Shown piece after piece: positions 32,264 to 43,313 of a stretch of 64,000 nucleotides of DNA. How positions within the stretch are numbered: the stretch's first letter is position 1; every line of letters begins with the position of its first letter. Under the pieces are notes generated by a model that was not told the DNA's origin, searched no databases, and saw nothing but the letters and a program-made list of their open reading frames with translations. Both the position numbers and the translations under genes were made by a program. This stretch comes from Diplosphaera chodatii. Taxonomy: Eukaryota; Chlorophyta; Trebouxiophyceae; Prasiolales; Stichococcaceae. The DNA lies in assembly GCA_032358165.1 (NCBI GenBank), contig JAALGY010000019.1, positions 1,240,001 through 1,304,000 of the forward strand. Reading direction: 5' to 3'.

Positions 32264-35200
32264 TCAGGAGCCTGGTGGCGGCCAGGGGAAGTCCAGTCCC
32301 ACATCCACCGGCGTGCATTGCTGCGGCTCCGGCACATCGTACACCACGCGCGACGGCAGCTCGTTGAAGTAGTTCCAGGGCTTGATGGCGAACGACGACC
32401 CGAAGTTTGACACCTGCAGCATGCATGATATGCACTGCTCATACCACTTTTGACCACTCCTGTTGTCAGACTCCATGTTACGATCACTGTGTGCCGCCGG
32501 CGAGTACAGAATGTAACAATCAAGATGGGCCGCAGTAACAGCACGACTATGCAACTGGCTGGCATGTGCCGTATTTGAACCCAGCAGCGGGGCGCACCAC
32601 GGGGACGTCCTCGGATCTGGGGATGTGCTGCACGCCCGCCATCACCCACCCCACCAGGTCCACGTCCTCGGTGCCCTCGCCTGAAGAGGCACCAGCAGTT
32701 GCATTGCAGCCCATGGCTGAGCATTGCACGCTGGGCGATGCAGCATTCCTGTGCATATGCCCTGTGCAACACAGCTATGTAGCTTCTGTGTGCTGACCGG
32801 TGTCCAGATGCCGCGCACCGTCGATGAAGTCGTCCAGGGACACGAAGGGCGCCCCGGGGACGTAGGTGTCGAAGCGCGAGGCGACGGAGCGCGGCTCGGC
32901 GTCCTTGCGGCGCGTGACCGCCAGGTGGTACTTGGTCCAGGCGCCCGCCCGCGTCAGCGGGTGGCTGGGCGGCAGCAGCTGCACCGTCTGCCAGCCTGCG
33001 CGGCACCGTGCGGCACGACGGTCTTGAGGCCGTTGACATGTTAGTCCATATTGAGTGTGGGTCTACTTCAGCAGTTTGCAAGCCTGTGCAACGGTCAGTG
33101 AGTGCCCGCTGCACCTCTATGATTCATGGTTCACTTTCCATCAAGCGCTGTGACTGCACCTGTGGGCACGATGGCGTAGGCGCGGGGCTGGCCCCAGGCG
33201 TTGACGGCCCCGCTGCCGTTGCCCGCCACAAACTGCCACGCGCTCGGACCGCTCAGGTTGTATAGCATTCCCACCTGCGGTGCGGCCACCCGGCCTCAGA
33301 AGCAATCAAGGTGAACCAGGTGAAGTATTTGTTCATGCCGCCACAACAGCAGCATTACGCCACAATGCGCTTTACCAGGGGCTGGTGCTCTGCCAGGTGT
33401 CCGCCCCAACAATGTAGACAGTTTCCATGGGCTGGCTGTTCACCTCGGTGCCTGGCGTCGTCGTCTCGATGTACTTGACGACATCGGGGCCGGCGGAGTG
33501 CCAGCCGGGGCGCTTTGCCGGCACGCCCGCCGCCCGCACCGACTGCCCGGGGCGGCCGCCGCCCCCCGCCGCCAGCGCCTCCGCATACGTCCCCACCCTG
33601 ACCGCCTGCCACACACAATAAGGTGTTTCAACCTCGTCTACTGTGTTACATCATCAATTGGAAGACCTGTTCTGTCATCATGTTGCAGACCACATGCCAG
33701 CTTCAACAGTACATGAGCGCGGACAGTGCTGACTGACCAGGCTGGCTGCCACCGCCTGCAACCACGCATTGCCTCTGTGGAGGTGCATTTGTGAAACGCA
33801 CAGTGATGGACATGAATACTCAGTCAGCATAATGAGTACTGTCTGGCTTGGATTGACATCGTAGTGCTCGAAAACAACCGCCTTCACACGATTGCTTTCC
33901 AGTACGCCGACGATCGTTCGAAGCCATGTTTGCTCTGCGAGTGGGCATCATGTGTTGCCCAGCTGCGCCCTCACACCGACACCCTGAAGTGGCACACCTG
34001 TTTCTGGAAGGTGTTGTTGGTGCCCAAGACATCCAGGTCCACCTTCCACCCTGCACCAGACTCGACGCACCCTCGGGCCCAAGTCACGTGCAGTGAAGCA
34101 CCGGAACAAGCCGGCAGCTCTGACTGTGACTGAACGCCAGTTCAAAGTCTGACTGTGCCTTCATTGAAACAGCACTACGCACCCGCCAGGTGGTCGTGCA
34201 GGTTGGCAAGCACGTTGCGCTGCACCACGGTGCCGAAGGGCAGGTCGCCCGCCGTCTGCGGGTACTCCCAGAAGAGCGTCTCCATGTAACCGCCCGCCTG
34301 CACGCCCACGCCGATGCTGCCGTCCGTCATGAACCTGCGACCACATGCTGTTGCTTGCCGCAAGCTCATACGGGTGATTGGGGTGCACTGCACTTCGCGT
34401 CCTGAAGATCAAACGTAATTGCAATCAGCATACTTATGTGGTAATCCGTGCGCCATTTAACCATGCGTCTAAACAGACTGCACCAGAGAAAGCAATGCGC
34501 ACCGCACGGTGATGATGTAGTCGTAGTTGCCGACGGTGGCGATCATGCGGACGACCAGCTCCACCGAGCGCGCGGAGTCCAGGTGCGGCCCATCGGGCCC
34601 TGGCCCCAGCGACCACAGCAGACAAACTTGGAGCTTGTATCGTACCAGAGGTACTCATAGGAGGCAAGCTCAGCGTGGCTTGATAGCACAGACGCGATGC
34701 AGCTCTTGTGCAATGATTGCCACAAGTTAGTGTAGCCGTAATATCGTGCAGCAGCCTGCCGGCCTGAACATCAGCTCAGGAGGCTTGCGCTCACACGACG
34801 TCCAACACATCGCCTGGATGACAGTGCTCCACACTTCAGGCTTTGCTGGCCTTGTGTTCAAATGCAAACCCACCGCCGGTGTTGGTGTGCCGCCAGGCCG
34901 TCTCGCTGCGGTCGTCCTCGAAGATGCACAGGGCGCCCGCCTGGCTGCCCGTGGAGCTGCGGTCGATGGCGGACGCCACATCCACGTAGATTGCGTGGTC
35001 TGGGCAGTCCGAGCCCACCTGCAGCCCGGCAGCACGCTCGTGTGTCATGCTGTTCAACAGTCCACCGCACAGCAGGGGGCACTGCATGGTCGTGGGAACT
35101 GCAGCCACACAGGGTGCTGCGGGAGCCAACTGCGCGCGCAGCAGACCTTCAGTGATAGGGCATCGATCCCCAGACCTGCAGGCGGCAGTGCAGGTGCTCT

Positions 35201-38200
35201 GCTGCTCGATGTTCTTGTGTTTGCCAGCACTTTAGCCAACCCGGGATGCGCACATACTCCGCATGCATGCTGTTGGTGCACGCACCATAGTAGCTATCAA
35301 GGAAGTAGTTCTGACCAATGCCTGTTAATGGCAAAGCAGCACAGCAGTCAGCGTGTGTGCCTTGCTTCCTCAAAAGCGCCTCAGCACCGGCAGATGCCTC
35401 ACATGGTCATATCAACAACCAGGCCGCCAAGGGCCATGACAGCCCTGTTGCAAGCGCACCGCCGTATCCACTGTACGCAATGAACAGCTCCTGCAGCGCC
35501 AGCTCATACACAATCCGCTGGCCCCTGCATAGCACATCGATGCTGTCTCGAGTTTTGCACAGGTGCAGCAGACCGGAAACACAGCAGTGCCAATGCCCCA
35601 CATGCGCATGGCTGGTCCTTGTCAGACCAGTGTGCTATTTAACGGTTGCGCTCTGCTGTTCAGACCTGAACCACAACACCTGGCCAAGAGTCGAAGGACA
35701 GCAACTTCAAGGAGTGCAAGGCCAGGACAGCACCTGAAGCGCAGGTCGTGCAGCGCGAGGCCGCTGGTGCCACGCACCGTGGCGTGCCCGCTCCACTTCA
35801 CCCACTGGAACTGTGTGCCCGTGCCTGTGACCACGCTCATGAAACCGTAGGACGTTCAATGACGCCTCACTGTCCCAGCGCTGCCCGCAGCGCACATATT
35901 CTCACGCATGCTACAGAGTGGCCCCTTGCCTCTGCACATCGCTGGATGCGCAGGTGCTTCTCTTGGCAGACGGCACAGCGGCACTCACTGTCAAAGGATG
36001 GTATGACGGTCACACGCGACCCGTCTGGCATGTAGCTGCGCGCTGACGCCCGCTGCTCATCAGCGCGCACCGGGCTGCCCAGGTCGTCCTGCTGCAGCCC
36101 CGCACGGATGTTGGCGTTGTTGGCGGCAGTGGCTGGCGGAGCGTCTGCCTGGATACAGACACCGTCAGCTCAATTGTAGGGTTCAATGCGACCCGATGCG
36201 AACAACAGGCTGCACAGTGTCCCAGTATGGGTCTACACAGTGATAGCAGGCAATATTCGGGTCATCAAGGGAAGAACCACCCAGCTGCAGATGATGTGCT
36301 GATTCGTCACCACCATCTTTTGTATCATGTGTAGGCTTACGAGAGGGTTCACATGTAGCGTTGTTGAACAGGTTGCCAGCCCAGCAACCTACTGAGCGCG
36401 GGGTGAAAGGGATGGTGGTGAAAGGCAGGAAGTCGAAGCTCGGCTTCCCCCACCCGGGAGAGTTGCAAACATTCAGATCACCACTGTGAAATGCCTTCAG
36501 GAGCGCAGCCGCTGTGTTGAAGGGACCCTACATAGTTGCAGTGCAGCCGCATCATGATATGCGCTGGCAGCACTGCAGCAGTTGATCGCAAGAGGACTGC
36601 ATGCCGTCATGCTGCAAGATATTTTGAGGATGTAGGTGCCTGATTGCAGTACACGAAGTTGCTGAGGGTCCACTGGTCGAAGTCGGTCGACGACTCATCA
36701 ACTTGCACCGTCAGGGGGATCGAGAATAGGTTGCTTTCCTGCATGAGGTGACGGAACACAGTCCGTACCACCACAGGTTTTATGGGTCACAACCCGATTC
36801 AAATGGCATTGACGCTGTCAAGTTACACATGTGTGCTAAGGGGGTGTAAGACTCTCACATCGCCGCCCAGGGCATTGAGGAAGAACTTGATAGTTGTCAG
36901 CCGCTGGCTGGTGTTGCCTGACAGCGCTGGGTACGGCAGCAGCCCGAACTTGGAGTTTGCATTGCACCTGCATGTGTGGTCAGCAGAAGTACACGGGCAA
37001 GCACAGCAGACACAACAGGAAGGCAGTCTGATCCCTGAGTATGTGCATGGAACGGCATGTGACTGCAGAGCAGTGCTTGAGCAGACGGCTGCAACTGATG
37101 GACGTACTCATTGGGCGCGCTGCTACCAGCTGGCGGTGAGCCGAAGCAGGCGTTGCTGCTGGTGAAGTTGCGGAAGATGTCCCTCAGCTCGTATGCCACC
37201 TGTGCAGAGCATCTCAGTCAGCAAGCGCCGTATCCCGACGACTGCAGCCCACACCCTTGCTGTGCATTGCTGGGTGCAGCACTTCACATCACACACACTG
37301 TCCTGCTGATAGCGGCCAGCTAAATGAGGGGCCCAGCTGTCACGGTGAGACGTGGAGGGAGGGTAGTAGCCAGCGATCAGCCGATGACCCACGGGCGACA
37401 GGAAGGTGCCCAGCCAGCCGGCGCCGGGGTCGGAGCGCGGTCGCTTCACCCACGGCACCTGCCCCGGCAGCGTCAGCGGCCGCACCACCTGGCTGGTGTT
37501 GCCGTTGGTCGTCAGCTCGTCCAGTGGCCCCACCTGGGAGCGGTCAAAAAGGCGTCCCATCTTCAGGTATCGGTGTCTGGAGCCGTCGGCGGCGCACATG
37601 TCATCGGATCACCATCGACAGACGAGCAAGCATTGCAGCCAGACATTTGAGCACGGCAAGGCACAACAGTCATGTCCAGTGGCTGGACGCCAGCGTTTTG
37701 GGAATTGTCAGAAACTGTGCACATGCTGCTCACCTGGTAGTCCATGCAGTCATTGTGGCTGCCGCGGATCACGGTGACTCGAGCGTAGCGCTTTGGTGCT
37801 GGGCCACCATGGTCGAGGTACGCCAGTGCGTCTGCCTTCAGCGGCGGCATCAGCTCCATCTGGACGACGAAGTCCCCGTTCACCTGCAACATACGATGCA
37901 GCTACCGCGTTGCACATGTCTGCAATAGCACCATCACATTGTGAAATCACACTGCGGTTGTCAAACGATATGCCAACAGGTGCACATGACATCACCGCTG
38001 GTGGAGCGGTTGTTGTGCGGTCATCGTGCAGATGCAGCGCGGCTGTCTGCAGCAGGGACAGTGACGCATCTCTTGCAGCACTCGATGTTGATGCTTCCAA
38101 TATGCACAATTATCTTGTGATGCCACACAAGCCACAGCTAATCAGGTGAGCGGTGTTTGCCGCAACGATAGCACCTGACTAGCAGCTGACTCACAATGTA

Positions 38201-39288
38201 TGCCTGGGCCTGCTTGATCTCCACCGTCGACATCTCGTTGAAGATGAAGGTCTTAGGCCCGGCGCCAGACTTTGGCATTGCCACCGCCTAGAGGCATGGC
38301 AGGAACCAATGGTTGCAGCCATACCTGCCGCTTTGCGCCATTGTGATAGCCACAGTCAAGCTTCTCGAGAGCACACGTTCAGGAGCAAGGACAGCGCAAT
38401 GCACCACACCTGGGGCATGGGGCATTGCTCCGCAGAGGCTGTTGTGGCTTTGGGGTTCGTGTACTGCCTTGCAGTCGGTGCAGGCGGCGGCGCCGGGGCC
38501 GGGACGGGCTGCGCTGCGGCTGCAGGTGTTGGCGCCATGGCTGGCTGCTTGGCTGGCGCCACGGCAGCCTTTGCCGGTGGTGTGGCTGGCCCCTTTGCTG
38601 GTGGCTGTCCTACCCTCTTGATAGGTAAGTTGGCCTTGATGGGGACTCTAGAGGCTGGCGCAGGCACTGGTGGCCGCTTGCCGTCCGTGAATGCCGGTAA
38701 AACCGTTGGCGGCTTTGCTGGTGGCGGCACTGTTGGCTTCTTTGCCGGCATTGCTGTTGGCTTCACGGTGAGAGCTGCTGTCGGTTTGGCCATCCCCGCT
38801 GGCGGCGGCTTCATCTGCGCCTGTCCAGCAGGTGGTGCTGACTGCTTGGTAGGCGGGCCTGGCGGCGGTCGCAGGGCAGCCTGCTGTGGAGGCTGCTCAT
38901 CAGCTGGCTGCCCGATTGGGCCCCTCGCCGGCTCTGCGGCTGGCCTCGCAGCATGCTCTGCAGGCGCCGGTGCCGCAGCAGGCAGACCGCCTGAGGGCGG
39001 TGGTGGAGGTGGTGGCGGTGGCGGAAATGTCCCCGTAGCCTGTGCTAAGTGTCGCTGCTGTGTCAACTGACCATCCTGGGCAGCCATGACGTGCAACCTG
39101 CGACCAGCATGGCCTGCAACCTCAGCGTTGTGTCGGGCAGTCACCCCTCACGAGGGCTGGACAATCAAGCCAACAATCTTAGCACTGCAAATGTCTGCAC
39201 TACGTGGGGAAACGTACTGATGGAGGACGAACACCAGGGATGTCAGCATGAGCTGCAGTGCTGCCTTTCGCCGTGAGGTGACACCCAT
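32264..39288 (-). CDS. Secreted copper amine oxidase with Pro/Ala/Lys-rich N-terminal extension
   Basis: The start exon 39288-39218 encodes a signal peptide (MGVTSRRKAALQLMLTSLVF). Exon 39097-38410 holds ~230 residues of Pro/Ala/Lys-rich sequence, including a run of ten prolines. Exons 38287-38195, 37883-37734 and one starting at 37533 follow with the N domains (VEIKQAQAYI, ADALAYLDHGGPAPKRYARV, VGPLDELTTNGN). The catalytic domain is unmistakable: GTQFQWVKWSGHATVRGTSG, GQRIVYELALQELF, the cofactor motif TVGNYDYIIT (precursor Tyr 34523-34525, normally converted to topaquinone), VLANLHDHLAG with two copper His (34196-34198, 34190-34192), and GVQHIPRSEDVPVV with the third. It ends DFPWPPPGS-stop. 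It oxidises primary amines to aldehyde, H2O2 and ammonia, here outside the cell or in the secretory pathway. Introns between 37300 and 35300 are only partly resolved. Confidence 0.9.
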
Positions 39289-39819
39289 GCTTGCTCTGCT
39301 GCGCTGGAAGGCTGTGCCAACAGCAAGAAAGGCAAGGTCTCCCGCCAGATGCCGGCGAAAGAGCCGGCAAACTTTTCGATCTTGGCTGAAAACTGCCCGA
39401 ATGTAATTACCTTGTGCACTGCGCGTTTACAAAGCGGTGGGTTTGCCAAGTAACTATGCCAGATGACGTCGCGTGGCTGCTCCTGGAGATGGTACCTGCA
39501 GCAACGTGTATAGCTGTCGCTGACATACAATGCTGAAGGCCGCAGGATAAAATCCTGGCGGCAGCCAACGCTCGCAGCTAAGGACTGTCCTATCCTGTGC
39601 AATCCACCGACTGCTCTGAATGCCCATGGAAATGACCTGCTGCATCTACAGGGGTCCCAGAGCGGTGACGAACACCCGCCAGCTGTGGTCAAGCCCTTGA
39701 CGACAGGGGCAAACCTCAGCAGTCCAACCTTGGACTAGGCCCAGGCCTCCCCCCGCATCCTGCGTGGCTGTGTGGGTTCCTGATCACCTGTCAGCCGTTG
39801 ACTTGCCAAAGTGTTCAGT
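39289..39819. other. Divergent intergenic region, amine oxidase / Gln-Pro-rich protein
   Basis: About 530 bases. It holds the amine oxidase promoter and probably that of the next gene. I see no supported exon. Confidence 0.4.
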
Positions 39820-42520
39820 ATGCTTCGGGCAGACGCAAGGCAGCCGCTCGGTGGAGCTGCATCATAGTTCCAAGCTGCAGCAGCTGCCCATGGGTCGCCC
39901 TTGCCCCAGCACGAACTACAGCAGCAGCAACAAGAATCTTACAATCCCAGCGCTGCAGCAGCACAGCCTTCGCCTGCTCTGAGCGACCCTGCAGGTGTCC
40001 AATTTGCTGGCGCAGCACCGATGCCAGACCCCTGCCCAGCATGCTACCATGCGCGCAAGCGCGCACGCATGGCCGCAACAGACACAGGTTGCTGCTGGCT
40101 CTCGGCCGGGCAGGCACCTGCTTCATCGCTGGCTAGTCCAGTGCCTGCAAAACATGCCTGCGCTGCTGTACTCAATTCCATGTGCCCATGCAGCACTGCT
40201 CTCTTTGTCCGTGCCGCCCACACTCTCAGTAGGGGTTGTATTTGAGGTGGGAAGAGTGTGCTCTGCAGCAGCACCTTTGGAAGGACCATCCAGCGCCTCG
40301 CTGATCAACACCCTGGCAGGTACATTGCATAGCATATACGGTCTGCATATACCGTAGTGCCCAGCATCTAATGCGCATAAATAATTCAAGATCTACTGCG
40401 CGGAGCGTATCGCGCACCTAAAATTGAATATTCAGCGGCTGCGCGATACGGTGCGCGAAGGGGGAAATTACTTACCTTTCGAGGGTGGACAGCCGAAACC
40501 AGGCAAAATCACCCCTTTGCGGCCAGCAATGGTGCCAAACACCGTCAAGCATGTAGAGTGCACCATTCTGAACATCCTCACGGCAATCAGACACCAATGT
40601 AGACCAGTATGATGAACATGAGTGCAGTTTGCAACTGTGTGCGCGAAGCCACCAGAAAATTACTTTTCGCCTGCGCGACTGTGCGCGGAGGCCAAAAACA
40701 ATTCACTTTAGCTGGGTGCGCATTAGATGCTGGGCACTACGGTACAGGCACCGTTGCACAATTTGCCAAGCAAGTATGCAATGCACTATGACATGCCTGA
40801 GACGCTGCAAGACTGACCAGCAAGGGTACCAATGATCAAGCTGCTGCCCGTGCTATGTATGTCAGGCATTGGGTTGGCAACGCTTCGGCAGCAAACGGCG
40901 GTCCAGACAGCCGCCACCGGCGGGCTGGGCTCGCACGGTGCCAGACCTGTTGACAGCATGCCGCCGGCCCACCATGCACCACCAGGCCGTGTGGCGCAGC
41001 GGTCTCAGGGTACACAGCATACTCAGTCGCAGTCGGAGGTGTGCTGTTCCTCGCGACACCTACCACTGTCTTCAAGTTGCCTTGTCGCACATGATGTTGT
41101 GCAGATGAGAGCAGTCTCTATAGCAGTGCATGCTGCAGATGCCTGATCTTCCTGCAGCAACCCTAAACCTGCACTTATATCGCAGGTGTTGTACTGTGAG
41201 ACGGTGGCCAGCCTGACTGCTGCTCTGCAGCAATGGCTGAACAGGGCGCCCCACCGAGATGCACCCACAGCCCTGCAGATCTCTGCAGAAGAGCACGCAC
41301 GAACGGCTTTTGATATGGGAAGAGCGCTGCAGCAGCTTGCCAGCCTGGGAGCTGCTGCACCTGCTCTGCAGCCATCAGGTGTAGCATAGTCTTCCATCGG
41401 TCAGCGTGGCACATCGCATCCAAAACTACATCGGATTTAACACCCAATTACCATTCTGGGCGTGTCATGCAGGTGACATGATTACGGCTGCACATCCAGA
41501 CGCATGCGCTACGCGGGAGGCACAGCCAGGCACCCTCCCAGCAGCGGGGTCTGCAGGGCAGGCACCGGCAGCAGCGCCAGCGCCACCCGCCGCTGTGCAG
41601 CAGATGCAACCTCAACGACCTGCTCAGCCGCTACCATTCCCACAGTCGCTGCAGCACACAACAGTGCTGCCGGCTTCTCACGCACCCAACAGGCCTGCAG
41701 TGTGCCTGCCACCGGCAGTGCGGCAACCAAGCGCTGCAGAGCTGAGCCGAGAGCAGGCAGGCGCTGAGGCGCCTGCGCAACAGCGAGCACCGCCCGCTGA
41801 CTGCCCGAGTGCGCTGGCGCCTCAGCAGAAAGGTACGCAACGAAGTGACCGTTGCAATCTGTTGCATCCTTGATGGGTGATGAAGATGAAAATTCACTGC
41901 TGTATCACCTCGCATTGGTGTCCCAGCAGTTCCAAGCAGCTTTTGCGCTGCCATAAGCTTACTGCCGGCATGCTGTGTGTAGCAGCGCAAACATTGCTGC
42001 GACCACTGGCGGTGCGTACGCCGGCTTCGGACCAACAGGCAATGGCAACAAACCTGCCACCCTCGTCATCAGGGCTGCCGTCAGCTGCCTGCCACATGTG
42101 ATAACTCAATGCATACCCACCTGCTAGCAGCTTGCATGATGGGGGCCAGGACACCCCGACGATTCAATCGCTGAAGTTTTGGCACATGTGCTTTGCCATA
42201 TGCAGGCATCAACGTCGAGGGTGTCAACACTGATTGCGCTGCTGACGGCGCCGCCAAGGAAGGGCGCGGGCAGAGGCGGTGCGGGGGGCACCAAGGTGTG
42301 CAGGCGCTGCAGCGGGCCGCAGGGTCACCCACTGAAGGCGGGGCATCAGTGCGTGTGCTTCCGTCGGGCTCATGGGCAAGCGGTGCCGGCTGGCATGCTG
42401 GCAGGGTGGGAGAGGAGCAAGGGTCACAATTGCAACTGCATTATGTGCAATCCAGATGCTGCTGCAAGGACCCATCAATATCACTTGAAACAACTAGAAG
42501 TGCGGCAGCGGTTTAGGTGA
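39820..42520 (+). CDS. Gln/Pro-rich protein with C-terminal Cys/His cluster, possible transcription regulator
   Basis: Not recognised as a named family, and the start is tentative. Successive plus-strand exon candidates: about 39890-40090 (HELQQQQQESYNPSAAAAQP, then PDPCPACYHARKRARM), 40890-41038 (GLGSHGARPVDSMPPAHHAP), 41188-41380 (ASLTAALQQWLNRAPHRDAP, HARTAFDMGRALQQLASLG), 41472-41830 (QMQPQRPAQPLPFPQSLQHT and similar), and a last exon from about 42205 to 42520. The last exon is the most protein-like: KVCRRCSGPQGHPLKAGHQC, then FRRAHGQ, then KGHNCNCIMCNPDAA, ending LKQLEVRQRFR-stop. CxxC with GHxC spacing suggests one or two zinc sites, which fits with the low-complexity Gln/Pro body a nuclear regulator. 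A short inverted-repeat element sits in an intron at 40351-40742. Confidence 0.45.
40351..40742. mobile_element. MITE-like element with 27-base terminal inverted repeats
   Basis: The 27 bases at 40351-40377 (starting accgtagtgcccagc) are the exact reverse complement of 40716-40742. The ~390 bases in between have no long open frame, are rich in short gcgcg motifs, and hold an inner perfect 11-base inverted repeat (40406-40416 with 40440-40450, 23-base loop) plus a repeated gtgcgcgaag (40451-40460 and 40639-40648). Size, perfect termini and lack of coding capacity fit a non-autonomous DNA transposon. I could not find a convincing target-site duplication, so the class is unknown. Confidence 0.7.
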
Positions 42521-43313
42521 AAGGGATAAGATGAGTCCAACTGCATGCTCAGGGTCATCGGGGCTGGCCCTTGGCATGGGCAACGGATCTCTGTGTGCAA
42601 GTAGCTGTCCGAGCTGGTTGTTATGTTTGAAAGCAGATGCTATAATGCCTTTCTTACAGAGCGCAGTAGTGCCAGGCATGGCCATGTTATACAAGCTGGC
42701 AAGCAATGCCAATAGCAGCGTACACAGCTGTACACTTGATGGCAATCTTGTCTGAATGTTGCAGGGTTCGTGATCATCGACCATACTTGCATCATCGTTC
42801 GACAGTCACGTTATACGGAATGTCGAGCAATGCTATGTTTGCTTGACGCCTGTCCCAATTTCACGACTTCGTTGCTGACGCTATATCCCGTACTCGAAAG
42901 CGATCACCAGACCCGCCAGCACTGCCTCATGGTATTGAGAGTGGCAGCAGGAGGCCCGCCTATGCTGTGAGCGCTGTTGTCTGCGACTCGTGGTATGTGG
43001 CGTGCAGTGATGTGCCAGCGCAGCGGAGTCCTACACCGGCACCTGCTCGCGTCTGCTGCTGCCAAGCAGTGCGGGAGCCTGCTTCACTATCATGCGAGCA
43101 GGTCGGGAGTGACAGGCAAGCGCTGAGCTGCGCTGTGCTTGGGCGGCGGCGCATCCGCAGGCGCTGCCTGCTGGGGCTGGGGCTGCGGCGGCAGCGGCAG
43201 CCCTGATATGGGCAGCGGCTGCGGCGGCTGCAGGTGCGCCTTCCACTACAGCAGAGGGGCATTCACTGCTTCATGTCGGGGCGTAAACAAACCGTATGCA
43301 GAGCAGGTCAATG
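42521..43313. other. Convergent 3' intergenic stretch
   Basis: About 790 bases between the Cys/His-cluster protein and the BRE ortholog. No supported gene, RNA or repeat. Open frames around 43000-43260 are low-complexity shadows. Confidence 0.45.

Noticed and set aside
38410..39070. Plus-strand open frame of 253 codons, Gly/Ala-rich
   Set aside because: It is the complement of the Pro/Ala-rich amine oxidase exon; glycine-rich shadows of proline-rich coding are expected in GC-rich DNA.
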